Below, in pieces: positions 47,812 to 56,549 of a stretch of DNA of 64,000 nucleotides (the stretch's first letter is position 1; each line of letters opens with the position of its first letter). The notes beneath the pieces are model-generated. The model saw only the letters and a program-made list of their open reading frames with translations, was not told where the DNA came from and did not search any database. Source of the stretch: Rhizobiaceae bacterium. GTDB lineage: Bacteria > Pseudomonadota > Alphaproteobacteria > Rhizobiales > Rhizobiaceae. The translations under genes and the position numbers were made by a program. The stretch spans positions 496,001-560,000 of the forward strand of contig JAHBYW010000001.1 of NCBI GenBank assembly GCA_019635755.1, written 5' to 3'.

Positions 47812-50067
47812 ATGGCAAGGACATCGAAGAAGACGAAGACCGCCACCGTGCCGGTGGCGGATCAGGCGGAAACGTCGAGCGCGTCCGCGAACGTGGAAGC
47901 GGCGGCGATCCCGGCGAGCGGCACGGAGGTTTTCATCCCGCTCGACAAGTTGAAGAAGTCGCCCCGCAATGCGCGGAAGACCCCGCACACCGAGGCGGAA
48001 ATCGACGCTTATGCCGCCAGCATCGCCGCCAAGGGCATTCTGCAAAACCTTGTGGTCGAGCCGGAGCTTGACGCGGAAGGCGAGCATACCGGCTCCTACC
48101 TCGTCACCATCGGCGAAGGCCGCAGGCTGGCGCAGCTTCTCCGCGCCAAGCGCAAGGAGATCAAGAAGACGGAAGCCATCCGCTGCGTCGTCGACACGGC
48201 CAACGACCCGTTCGAGATCAGCCTGGACGAGAACGTCACGCGCACGGCGATGTCGCCTGCCGATCAGTTCGAGGCGTTCCGCGAACTGTCGGTAAATCGC
48301 GGATTGGGAGCGGAGGAAATCGGTGCCCGCTTCGGTGTCTCGGCGCATGTGGTGAAGCAGCGGCTTCGGCTTGGCGCTGTCAGCCCCAAGCTGATGCAGG
48401 TCTATCGCGACGGCGGTTTGACCCTCGACCAGTTGATGGCCTTCGCCATCACCGAGGACCATGTCCGTCAGGAGCAGGCCTATGACGGCCTTGGCTATAA
48501 CAAGGAGCCATGGATCATCCGTCGCGACCTGACCAAGACCAACGTGGCGGCAACGGACCGGCGCGCAATCTTCATCGGGCCGGAAGCCTACACCGAAGCA
48601 GGCGGCACGATCATCCGCGACCTGTTCACGGAAGATCGTGGCGGCTTCTACGAGGACGCCGCGCTACTCGACCGGCTTGTTATCGAAAAGCTCGAAAGCG
48701 TTGCCACGCAGGTTCAGGAAATAGAAGGCTGGAAATGGGTGGACGTCCATATCGACTATCCGCACGGCAACGGCATGCGACGTTCCTATCCGCAGCCTGT
48801 GGACCTGTCGGAGGAAGACGAAGCCGCATATGCCGCAGCCAAGGACAAATACGACCGCCTGACTGCGGAGTGGGAAGGCACGGACGACGACCTGCCGCCC
48901 GATGTGGACGAGCGTTTCGCGGAGCTTGAAGCCGAGATCGAGCGCATCGACGCCAAGCGCCATGCCTACGATCCCGACGACATTGCGCGCGGGGGCGTGT
49001 TCGTTTCGGTTTCCCATGACGGGGAAGCCCGCATTGAACGCGGCTTCATCCGCCCCGAGGACGAGGCCCCGGAACCCGACGCGGCGGATAACGGTGAAAC
49101 CGTCATCGACGGCGTTCGCGTCAACGGCGACGGCGAGGTCATCGAAGACGGCGAATATGATGAGGACGGGAACCATGTTTCCGCGTTCGACGCCGAGGAC
49201 GAGGAAGCGGAGGAAGTCGGCAAGCCACTGTCGGACCTTCTCATCCGAGACCTGACCGCTCACTGGACGCTTGGCTTGCGCCTCGCGCTTGGCGAGCAGC
49301 CGGACATGGCCTTGATCGCCATTACGCACACGCTTACCGCGCAGACCTTCTATCGCGGCGTGGACGCCCATTGCCTCGATATCCGTCCCAACAGCCCGCA
49401 CCTTGGCGGACATGCGGACGGCATTGCGGACACGGCGGCGGCGAAGGCGTTGGAGGACCGTCATGCCGGATGGGCGGCGGACGTGCCACGCAACGTGGCG
49501 GACCTTTGGGGCTTCATCGCCGGTCTGGATCAGGCGAGCATCATGGCGCTGTTCGCGCATTGCGCCTCGCTGACCGTCAATGCGGTGAAGCTGCCTTGGG
49601 AGCGCAAGCCGCGCGCTCATGAGGCGGCGGACAGGCTGGCGACGGCGGTTACGCTCGACATGACGGCGCACTGGACGCCTACGGTGCGGACCTATCTCGG
49701 TCGCGTCACCAAGGCGCACATCGTTGCCGCCGTGCGGGAGGCGGTTGGCGACGAGGCGGCGGATCGCATCGCCTCCATGAAGAAGCAGCCGATGGCGGAA
49801 GCCGCCGAGCAGCTTCTTGCCGGAACCGGCTGGCTTCCGCCGTTGCTGCGCACGGGGAAGCCCGCTTGGCTGAACGCGCCGCAGGCGGAAACGGAGGAAT
49901 CCGCCGACCCGGAGGTGATGGCCCCCGAGACGCCAGACCCTGACGCCGAAGGTGCCGACCCGGATGCGCTGGAAGCCGACGAGACGGCACCGGACACCCC
50001 GGACCCCGACGCCGACGATGGCGGCGAGGACGTGGACGGCGAAGCCTTCCAGCACGCAGCCGAGTGA
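47812..50067 (+). CDS. ParB-like partition/nuclease-family protein
   Basis: A 751-residue protein. The ParB/Srx-type nuclease fold has IPLDKLKKSPRNARKT and the later EGRRLAQLLRAK, and the KorB-like HTH shows LGAEEIGARFGVSAHVVKQRLRLG. The rest is acidic and ends in a low-complexity D, E, P tail. I chose ATG 47812 behind AGGATCAGG. Such proteins are frequent in the leading region of conjugative elements. It is the first gene of the backbone. Confidence 0.82.
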   Translation: MARTSKKTKTATVPVADQAETSSASANVEAAAIPASGTEVFIPLDKLKKSPRNARKTPHTEAEIDAYAASIAAKGILQNLVVEPELDAEGEHTGSYLVTIGEGRRLAQLLRAKRKEIKKTEAIRCVVDTANDPFEISLDENVTRTAMSPADQFEAFRELSVNRGLGAEEIGARFGVSAHVVKQRLRLGAVSPKLMQVYRDGGLTLDQLMAFAITEDHVRQEQAYDGLGYNKEPWIIRRDLTKTNVAATDRRAIFIGPEAYTEAGGTIIRDLFTEDRGGFYEDAALLDRLVIEKLESVATQVQEIEGWKWVDVHIDYPHGNGMRRSYPQPVDLSEEDEAAYAAAKDKYDRLTAEWEGTDDDLPPDVDERFAELEAEIERIDAKRHAYDPDDIARGGVFVSVSHDGEARIERGFIRPEDEAPEPDAADNGETVIDGVRVNGDGEVIEDGEYDEDGNHVSAFDAEDEEAEEVGKPLSDLLIRDLTAHWTLGLRLALGEQPDMALIAITHTLTAQTFYRGVDAHCLDIRPNSPHLGGHADGIADTAAAKALEDRHAGWAADVPRNVADLWGFIAGLDQASIMALFAHCASLTVNAVKLPWERKPRAHEAADRLATAVTLDMTAHWTPTVRTYLGRVTKAHIVAAVREAVGDEAADRIASMKKQPMAEAAEQLLAGTGWLPPLLRTGKPAWLNAPQAETEESADPEVMAPETPDPDAEGADPDALEADETAPDTPDPDADDGGEDVDGEAFQHAAE

Positions 50068-50185
50068 ACCGCCATGGCCGGTGCCGCTTCGGCGGTTCCG
50101 GCTAGCCTCTCGACTCCGTCAAGGATTTTCCGGCCGCGCCAAGCGCGGCCGGAGACCTCGACCGCGAGAACAGGAACCAAGACCC

Positions 50186-50521
50186 ATGAGAAGCCATAAT
50201 GAGCAGCGAGCGAGACTGGCCCGCATGGAGGCGGCGCGGGCCGAGACCGGGCGGCACCTTGCCGTCATCGAGCGGCAAATTGAAACGCACGCCGAGCGCA
50301 TGACCACCAGCAGACGCGTCAAGGCCCGCCAGTTCGGGCGCGGCACGGCGACCTGGACACGCGCCGACGAGCGCGATTCTCAGGATAACCTCGCGGCGCG
50401 TTTCGAGCGGCGCGGCGAGATCGACGCGCTTTCCCGCAAGCTGGCGCGACAGGCCGGAGCCATCGCGGCCTTCCGTGTCCGCCACCGGCTCAACGAGCCG
50501 GAACGGGAGGCGGTGTCATGA
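50186..50521 (+). CDS. Hypothetical charged helical protein
   Basis: A 111-residue protein, almost all R, E, A and L, predicted to form long helices (MEAARAETGRHLAVIERQIETHA). No family recognised. Its stop overlaps the DUF2958 start by ATGA, so it belongs to that operon. Confidence 0.7.
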   Translation: MRSHNEQRARLARMEAARAETGRHLAVIERQIETHAERMTTSRRVKARQFGRGTATWTRADERDSQDNLAARFERRGEIDALSRKLARQAGAIAAFRVRHRLNEPEREAVS

Positions 50522-50889
50522 CACGGCTCTTTCCCCGCACCGAACCCCTGATTCCCGACGATCTGCTCGACCGCCTCATTGAAAACGGCCGCACAGCCGA
50601 GGTTCAGGACGGCTTCGATCCGTTTCCGGTCGTGAAGCTGTTCACGCCCGATGCGGCGGCCACGTGGTTGGTGACCGAAGCCTATCCCGAAGGCTCCGAC
50701 ATCAGGCTGTTCGGCCTCTGCGACCTTGGCGTTAGCAGCCCGGAGTTGGGCTATCTGATGCTGAGCGAGATAGAGGACGTGAGCGGCAAGCTTGGCCTGC
50801 CAGTCGAACGCGACCTCTATTTCGAGGCCGAGCATCGCTTGAGCGTCTACGCCAAGATCGCCCGTCATGCCGGCATGATCGTCACCTGA
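50518..50889 (+). CDS. DUF2958 protein
   Basis: A 123-residue protein with the DUF2958 pattern: LLDRLIENGR, PFPVVKLFTPDAAATWLVTE and LGYLMLSEIEDVSGKLGLPVERD. Function is unknown; it is common on plasmids and ICEs beside ParB and DUF932 genes. Confidence 0.85.
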   Translation: MTRLFPRTEPLIPDDLLDRLIENGRTAEVQDGFDPFPVVKLFTPDAAATWLVTEAYPEGSDIRLFGLCDLGVSSPELGYLMLSEIEDVSGKLGLPVERDLYFEAEHRLSVYAKIARHAGMIVT

Positions 50890-50945
50890 AACACGATCCG
50901 GCGCGTCGTCGGCCCGACGCGCCGGATCGATACCGATGGAGGCCT

Positions 50946-51368
50946 ATGATGATCGCCGTCGTCCTACTGACCGTGCCGCTAGTCATCATGCTGTGCGTCC
51001 TCGCCTACCGACTTGCCACTTACGCCATGCCGTTCATGCTGGCACTCGGGGCGGCGCGCTTCGCCTACGCCACCGGAGCGGGATGGATCGGCGCTGGCTT
51101 CGTCGGGGCCTTCGCCGGCGTGGCGTCGTTCGGCATTCTTGCGTTCCTGGTCGGCACGCTGCGCGCACCGATCCTGCGCCTTGCTGTCGCCGTCGTCTTC
51201 GCCGCTCCCGCCGCCGTCGCGGGCTATGCCCTCGTGCACGGCGTCACGAGCGAGGCCATTCCCTCCGAAACCTGGCGGCAAATCTTCTGCATCGCGGGCG
51301 GTATCTTCGTCGGTTGCTCCGCGCTTGCGAGGCTGGCCGATCCATCAATCTTCGATCAGGACCGGTGA
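50946..51368 (+). CDS. Membrane protein of unknown function
   Basis: A 140-residue protein with four hydrophobic segments, e.g. VVLLTVPLVIMLCVLAY, GAGFVGAFAGVASFGILAFLVG, LRLAVAVVFAAPAAVAGYA and IFCIAGGIFVGCSALA. It ends PSIFDQDR. No family recognised. Confidence 0.7.
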   Translation: MMIAVVLLTVPLVIMLCVLAYRLATYAMPFMLALGAARFAYATGAGWIGAGFVGAFAGVASFGILAFLVGTLRAPILRLAVAVVFAAPAAVAGYALVHGVTSEAIPSETWRQIFCIAGGIFVGCSALARLADPSIFDQDR

Positions 51369-51590
51369 ACCGTTGTCACCAAGCAATAGCTTTCGAACGC
51401 AGTGGTTCGGTGGTGTAGGGTGAACTTGGGCGTTCCCCTTCGGGGCGCGCTCTATTCGCCGCCTTTGGCGACTCACGAAGCCCCTGCGGGTCTTCGCCTT
51501 CGGTGACGATCGCTAACGCAATGGATGGCGGCAGCGGACTTTTCGCCCGGAAAAGCCAGCGCTTCCGCGACGCTCGGCCGATAGCCTGTC
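51369..51590. other. Non-coding stretch beside the broken DUF736 copy
   Basis: About 220 bases without a gene. Its right part is, on the minus strand, like the sequence just past the end of the intact DUF736 gene at 52246 (GACAGGC then CGGCCGAGC), so it is the decayed end of an inverted duplicate. Confidence 0.5.
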
Positions 51591-51948
51591 CTAGTTGACG
51601 ACGCATCGGCAACGAACAGATCGGCAGAACCACAGCCCCGGCCTCCGCCTCGACTTGGCGCCCATCGAACCGATCGAAGCAGGGAAGCGCGGAACGTCCG
51701 GCTTGCCGAACGAGAGAGGCAGGCGTTGCCCTTTGTCATAACGGCCAGCATCGTCCACGCAGCCCCGAACACGGTGGCGCATCAGGGGCAAACATACGCA
51801 AGCCGGGGCCGCCGTTCTGGTTGTCGCCTCCTGACGGTCGCGAGGAACTCCGCCGCCTGGGCGTCGATGTTGAGGAACTTGCGCGCGAGGAAGCCAGCGA
51901 AGCCGATGTCGGCTCAGGAAGAAGAAAGCGCTGATCGACAGCAGCCAT
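51591..51948 (-). pseudogene. Broken, inverted copy of the DUF736 gene
   Basis: On the minus strand a start ATG at 51948 is followed by fragments like DIGFAGF and then, in another frame, GDNQNGGP, as in the intact gene at 52246. The end GTCAACTAG and the flanking GACAGG are shared, and so is the leader before the ATG (AAGAAGGAAACCATGTCATGG against AGAAGGAAACCACGTCATGG). At least two shifts in frame separate the parts, so no full product is made. Confidence 0.7.
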
Positions 51949-52245
51949 GACATGGTTTCCTTCTTGTCCACTGACCAGACCACGCCCACCGCGATCTCGA
52001 TTGATCAGGTCTGACCGAAGACCGGCGACGCAAGCGTCGCCTCGCTCTTGAACCCGCAACGTCCGCCGCCAGCTTTTTTCCGCCGCCGGCCGTAGGCCGG
52101 CTTTGCAGCGCGAAGCAAAAAAGCCGTCGCGGCCGCCCTCCATTGCATTCCGGCCCCGAAGGGGTGCGGGCCGATCGTCCCCGGTCTGTCGACCATCATC
52201 GAGATCGCGATGGGCGCGATCCGATCAGCAGAAGGAAACCACGTC
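51949..52245. other. Mirror-image upstream regions of the two DUF736 copies
   Basis: This region lies between the broken minus-strand copy and the intact plus-strand copy. Both ends hold the same promoter-leader sequence pointing outwards. A GCCGGCC-GTA-GGCCGGC palindrome lies at 52085-52101. No gene is evident. Confidence 0.5.
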
Positions 52246-52560
52246 ATGGCCACTATCGGCACTTTCTCCCGCACCGACATAGGCTTCGCTGGCTCGGTCA
52301 AGACCCTCAGCCTCAACGTCAAGGCGGTGAAGTTCGTCCCGACCGAAGGCGACAACCAGAATGGCGGTCCCGACTTCCGCATCTTCGCCGGCGCTACCGA
52401 GTTCGGCGCGGCGTGGAAGAAGCAGTCCGACAAGGGCAACGCCTACCTCTCCGTCAAGCTGGACGATCCGAGCTTCCCTGCTCCGATCTATGCGAGCTTG
52501 GTCGAGACGGAGACCGAGGATCTGGCGCTGATCTGGTCGCGCCGCCGCGCCGTCAACTAG
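52246..52560 (+). CDS. DUF736 protein, copy 1
   Basis: A 104-residue protein with the DUF736 pattern: [49 protein letters not shown] and [20 protein letters not shown]736 proteins are very common on rhizobial plasmids and ICEs, with unknown role. It has a leader like that of the broken inverted copy, and a terminator follows it. Confidence 0.9.
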   Translation: MATIGTFSRTDIGFAGSVKTLSLNVKAVKFVPTEGDNQNGGPDFRIFAGATEFGAAWKKQSDKGNAYLSVKLDDPSFPAPIYASLVETETEDLALIWSRRRAVN

Positions 52561-52576
52561 GACAGGCCACCGGCCG

Positions 52577-52599
52577 AGCCCCGCGAAAGCGGGGCTTTG
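52577..52599 (+). terminator. Terminator after DUF736 copy 1
   Basis: AGCCCCGC, GAAA and GCGGGGCT form an 8-bp hairpin with a tetraloop and end in TTTG. Confidence 0.7.
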
Positions 52600-52688
52600 C
52601 CATGCTCATGCCCGCCGTCGCCATCAACAATGCGGAGCGCTGCGCGCGCTTTGTCGTGATCGGCTGCGGCTGAAGCCTTGCCGATCCT

Positions 52689-52923
52689 GGGGGAAGCCAA
52701 GGGGCCTTGCCCCTTTCTCCCCACAAATGCCGCCTGCGCACTGGCAGGCCCGCAGCCTCGCAAAGCGGGCAATAGCCCCTGTCCCTTCCACGATTCCCAT
52801 CCGCCCCGCTCGCCATGCAGGCCGGCCATGCTCGCCGGCATTTGTACCCTCCCATCCCCGCGCGCTCACGCGCCCCCGGGAGGCATGTCGGGGACATGCC
52901 TCCGGCATTAACGGAAAAGGATC
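52689..52923 (+). ncRNA. Structured leader of the DUF932 gene, copy 2
   Basis: Same order of elements as the leader before the ParB-like gene: an interrupted hairpin (GGGGA 52690-52694 with TCCCC 52718-52722, inner AAGGGGC with GCCCCTT); a 10-bp long-range stem ACAAATGCCG 52723-52732 with CGGCATTTGT 52836-52845; GCGCG-CTCA-CGCGC (52860-52873); and the 11-bp GGAGGCATGTC hairpin (52879-52903). Against copy 1, two base pairs of the long stem changed on both sides. A second CGGCATT follows at 52903. Confidence 0.65.
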
Positions 52924-54129
52924 ATGACCATGAACATCATCAGCACCAGCCAGAACAAGCAGCAGGCAGTCAGCAGCGGCTTTCGCGTGGACATCTCGCG
53001 CGGCGAGCGGATCGGCCGCGTTTCGTCGGAATGGTTTTCGCGCCCCGACGACGAGCGTTATCTGTCGCTCACCGAGCTTTACGATGGCGTGAAGGGGCGC
53101 GCGGATCGTGCAACCGCCCGCACGGTGGAAAGCCGCGCCGTCCGCGTGGAGGCAAGCCGGGAGGATGCGGAGCGGCTTTCGCTTGTCGTGCCCGGGCAGG
53201 AGCAGCCCGTCGCCCCGACGCATTGGAGCTTCGGACAGCTTTGCAGCCTTGTCGGCGCACCCGCCAGCTACATGCGGCAGCTTCCCGCGCCGCTGGCAGG
53301 CATCAACCTGCAGCACGGCTTGCTTTCGCACCGCGCCGAGCTTGTGAAGACGCTGGAAACCGACGATGGCCGTGTTGAGCTTCGCGCCTTGACCGGGCCG
53401 GACTATGGCCGCATCTGGGATCATGAACTTGTCGCCGCCGTCATGAAGATCGCCGGAAACGGCACCGGCGATACCATGTGGAAGGTTCCCGGCGTTCTGG
53501 ATTGGGCGACCATGACGCACAATCCGTTCGTGGACATCACCAAGGACACGACGACGCTTTACGCCAGCGACCGCGATGTTTTCCTGTTTCTGGTGGACGA
53601 CACGCACCCCATCGAGGCCGGGCGCCTGCCGAATGGGGAGCCGGATTTGTACTTTCGCGGCTTCTATTGCTGGAACAGCGAGGTAGGCAGCAAGACCCTT
53701 GGAATTGCGAGCTTCTACCTGCGCGCCGTATGCATGAACCGCAATTTGTGGGGCACCGAAAATTTCGAGGAAATCACCATCCGGCATTCGAAGTTCGCTG
53801 CGCAGCGCTTTGCGCATGAAGCAGCCCCGGCGCTGACCAGCTTCGCCAATTCATCGCCCGCGCCGTTCGTCGCCGGCATCAAGGCAGCGCGGGAGAAGAT
53901 CGTCGCCCGCACGGATGAGGACCGCGAGAGCTTCCTGCGCAAGCGCGGCTTCGGCAAGGCCGAGACCGGGAAGATCATCGAGACCGTGCTTTCCGAGGAA
54001 GGGCATCCGCCCGCCAGCATCTTCGATTTCGTGCAGGGAATCACCGCCCATGCGCGGGACAAGACCAATCAGGACAGCCGGCTTGAGCTTGAAGGCAAGG
54101 CCAAGGCCTTGCTTGAGAAGGCGGCATAA
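52924..54129 (+). CDS. DUF932 protein
   Basis: A 401-residue protein of the DUF932 (phage/plasmid-like, LGT_TIGR03299) type. It has RYLSLTELYDGVKG, YMRQLPAPLAG, ELRALTGPDYGRIWDHELV and SFYLRAVCMNRNLWG. Its job is unknown; the family is common in plasmid leading regions and phages. A strongly structured leader precedes it. The end (GLELEGKAKALLEKAA-like) is helical. Confidence 0.85.
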   Translation: MTMNIISTSQNKQQAVSSGFRVDISRGERIGRVSSEWFSRPDDERYLSLTELYDGVKGRADRATARTVESRAVRVEASREDAERLSLVVPGQEQPVAPTHWSFGQLCSLVGAPASYMRQLPAPLAGINLQHGLLSHRAELVKTLETDDGRVELRALTGPDYGRIWDHELVAAVMKIAGNGTGDTMWKVPGVLDWATMTHNPFVDITKDTTTLYASDRDVFLFLVDDTHPIEAGRLPNGEPDLYFRGFYCWNSEVGSKTLGIASFYLRAVCMNRNLWGTENFEEITIRHSKFAAQRFAHEAAPALTSFANSSPAPFVAGIKAAREKIVARTDEDRESFLRKRGFGKAETGKIIETVLSEEGHPPASIFDFVQGITAHARDKTNQDSRLELEGKAKALLEKAA

Positions 54130-54338
54130 TCACCGAAGCCGCGCGGCTGGATTTCCCGCTGCGCGGCATTCGGCTCCGGAATCCTGGGATTGTCGCGTGG
54201 ATGCACGGCACGGCCGCGCTGCCGAGCGGCCGCCGCTCGCCGGGCTTCGCCCGGCTCGCGATGCGAGGACCATCATGATTGCGACCGACACCATTCTGCC
54301 ACCCATGAAATGATGTCGACGGGCCGAGTGTCAGCCGA

Positions 54339-54884
54339 TCAGGCCTCGACCTTCTTCCGGCGCCGGCTTCGCGGCGACTTTGACGCCGGTACTTTTTTCG
54401 TGGTCGCCGCTGTCCGGGGCGTCGACGAACTTTTTGACTTTTCGGCAACGACTGGAGCGGGTGCCTGCGCCGCGCGCTTTCGGCCAAGTCCCATGCTCTT
54501 GGCCAGCGAGGACCTCGCCGCCGCATAGGCCGGCGCCACCATCGGATAGTCGCGCGGCAGGCTCCACTTCTGGCGGTATTCGTCGGGGCTGAGATTGTAG
54601 TGGGTGGAGAGGTGCCGCTTCAGCGATTTGAACTTCTTCCCGTCCTCCAGGCAGACGATGTACTCGGCCGTCACCGACTTCTTGATCGGCACCGCAGGGG
54701 AGCGCGTTTCGTCCGGTACAGGCGTTGCGCCGGTGCGCAGCCGTTGGATCGCCGCGTGAATGTCGGCGATCAGCGCCGGCAGCTCGGCGCGAGGCACCGA
54801 ATTGTTCGACACGTAGGCCACGACGATGTCGGACGCGAGCGCAACCGCATCGGAGCTGTCGTTGTGCGTGGCTTCATCTGTCAT
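54339..54884 (-). CDS. MucR/Ros-type transcriptional regulator
   Basis: A 181-residue protein with the Ros/MucR zinc-finger region: EYIVCLEDGKKFKSLKRHLSTHY followed by SPDEYRQKW. The second cysteine of the usual CxxC is an aspartate here (CLED), a variant known in Mesorhizobium. The C-terminal tail is lysine- and arginine-rich. MucR-type proteins often silence foreign DNA and may control the element. Confidence 0.86.
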   Translation of the reverse strand: MTDEATHNDSSDAVALASDIVVAYVSNNSVPRAELPALIADIHAAIQRLRTGATPVPDETRSPAVPIKKSVTAEYIVCLEDGKKFKSLKRHLSTHYNLSPDEYRQKWSLPRDYPMVAPAYAAARSSLAKSMGLGRKRAAQAPAPVVAEKSKSSSTPRTAATTKKVPASKSPRSRRRKKVEA

Positions 54885-55032
54885 GAGCGTCCCTCCCGGC
54901 TAAGGATTTGAAGTCAGCGAAGCTCAATGCCGCAATCGAGCACGGCCTGCAAGAACGGCGGGCCGGCCGATTCCTATCTGACGTTATGGTGCGACCGCCG
55001 ACATAACGGGATTACGTGATGGACAGCGTCCT

Positions 55033-55293
55033 TCATTTCTTTCTTTTCTGAGACGGGGCGATAGTGGCGACGTCCCGCAGCACTTCATGTGGGTCGAAGC
55101 CGATCGTCTCCGCCAGGTCAAGGAACTCGATGACGTCGATCCGTCTACCGCCAGATTCGATTGCCGCGACGACCGATTGGTATCGGTCGATCGCTTCCGC
55201 CAGATCGGCCTGGCTCAAGCCTGCCTCCTTGCGCTTGTCCACGATCAACTGGACGAGACGCACATGCCTCGGTGAACGAAGTGTCTTCTGCAT
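55033..55293 (-). CDS. XRE-type HTH regulator
   Basis: An 86-residue Cro/CI-type helix-turn-helix: RLVQLIVDKRKEAGLSQADLAEAID, then YQSVVAAIESGGRRIDVIEF. ATG 55293 gives a compact protein; an upstream ATG at 55326 adds 11 residues. It lies between the MucR gene and a second XRE gene on the same strand. Confidence 0.82.
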   Translation of the reverse strand: MQKTLRSPRHVRLVQLIVDKRKEAGLSQADLAEAIDRYQSVVAAIESGGRRIDVIEFLDLAETIGFDPHEVLRDVATIAPSQKRKK

Positions 55294-55436
55294 CCCTGCC
55301 GGCCCTTGACGAAACCGGCAGTTCAATTAAATGGAATTTCAGATAACCAGAAAATCTGGTTGATTGGCACTACGCCACTGGCCGACTGCCGCCCGAACCG
55401 CCAAGGAGAAGTCCGCGGGGTATGAAGGGATCAGAG

Positions 55437-55670
55437 CTAGCGTTTCCGCTTGTCCGGCGTCGCCGGGCGCTTCAACAGATCCGAAGCATCGACGCCGAGC
55501 ACCCCTGCAAGCTTGTCCACCACATCGATCGTCGCGGCGTAGACACTTCGCTCCAGCGCGCTGACATAGGTGCGGTCGATATCTGCCCGATGCGCAAGCT
55601 CCTCCTGCGACAGACCGGCAACCTGCCGGCGTCGCCGCAGGTTGCGCGCGAAAACCTCTCGAATCTCCAT
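55437..55670 (-). CDS. XRE-type HTH regulator (IDRTYVS type)
   Basis: A 77-residue regulator: FARNLRRRRQVAGLSQEELAHRA, then DIDRTYVSALERSVYAATIDVV and LGVDASDLLKRP, a form very common beside rhizobial ICE control genes. I took ATG 55670 rather than an upstream TTG. Confidence 0.82.
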   Translation of the reverse strand: MEIREVFARNLRRRRQVAGLSQEELAHRADIDRTYVSALERSVYAATIDVVDKLAGVLGVDASDLLKRPATPDKRKR

Positions 55671-55923
55671 TTCGGGGAGTGCATCGTCTTGTCGAGTATT
55701 CAACCACGGAGTATTCTCGACAAATGGCGTATTCCGGCGCGGGATCGAACTGCTCCTTCACGCCCTCTCGGCCGGGAAGGTTTACTTGAACGGGGCAATA
55801 CAGTCGCTAACGTCGCATGAAGTGTAATGAATACATCTATTCTGAAAGTCCGCTGCCGATCTGACACCGCGCCCCGATGTCAATCGAACGCCTCATTTGT
55901 GCCCGCTGCCCCGGGAGGCCGCC
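55671..55923. promoter_or_regulatory. Divergent control region
   Basis: About 250 bases between the minus-strand XRE gene and the plus-strand operon. TATTCACTA and similar AT tracts hint at promoters. No gene seen. Confidence 0.4.
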
Positions 55924-56205
55924 TTGCTGCGCGTGCCGCTGCTCGACCCTGATGTTGCCGATGAGGCGCCGACATCGCCGATATTGACTGGATACGACGA
56001 GGAGCGGCTGCTGACCTATCTGCGTCTGCTCCAGGCCGAGATCGACAACGCCGACTGGCGAGAGGTCGCCAAGATCGTTCTGCATATCGATCCGGAGAAG
56101 GAGCCCGAGCGCGCATACCGAGCGTGGGAAACCCATCTCGCGCGAGCGCACTGGATGACCAAGAAGGGCTACAGCTACATCGTCTCCGGCGGCGCGCCAC
56201 ACTGA
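55924..56205 (+). CDS. Small conserved ICE protein next to DUF2285 genes
   Basis: About 93 residues. LTGYDEERLLTYLRLLQAE, ADWREVAKIVLHIDP, EPERAYRAWETHLARAHWM and the final KGYSYIV are typical of small proteins in rhizobial and sphingomonad ICEs that precede DUF2285 genes and may bind DNA. GGGAGG stands before TTG 55924, my start; the frame is open from 55897. Confidence 0.68.
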   Translation: MLRVPLLDPDVADEAPTSPILTGYDEERLLTYLRLLQAEIDNADWREVAKIVLHIDPEKEPERAYRAWETHLARAHWMTKKGYSYIVSGGAPH

Positions 56206-56333
56206 TCGTTCCAATTGTCCGACTGCCTGCCTTCTTTGCACATCGGGTTGCTGACCCACCGACTCCACTTTTCGACGCCCCGACGGAAAACTTCTTCGCA
56301 GGGCGGGCGGCGGTCGTGGAAAGGACGATTGCC

Positions 56334-56549
56334 ATGTCGCAGCGGCGCGACTGGAGCGATCCCGAAGCCTGGGCGGACATGCTGAGCTATGAACCGGCCG
56401 ACTTCGCCGTGGAATACTTGGTGCGCAACGAGGAGTTTGTTGCCGAATGCCGTGCGTTGCTTGAACGCGTCAAAGCACGTCACGGCGAACTGATCGGCAC
56501 GACCAAGTTCGTTGCTCGGTGGGGGGCGCGATTTCATCACCGGAGGTGA
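56334..56549 (+). CDS. DUF6499-like regulator domain, N-terminal part
   Basis: A 71-residue frame: RDWSDPEAWADMLSYEPADFAVEYLVRN, then FVARWGARF, as in the front of DUF2285 proteins. The frame ends after HHRR. The matching C-terminal domain starts in the +1 frame at about the same place, so the usual single gene looks split (next entry). Confidence 0.68.
   Translation: MSQRRDWSDPEAWADMLSYEPADFAVEYLVRNEEFVAECRALLERVKARHGELIGTTKFVARWGARFHHRR

Noticed and set aside
52085-52101. Terminator at the GCCGGCC palindrome
   Set aside because: Only three T follow on the plus strand and none on the minus strand, so it is not a convincing terminator.
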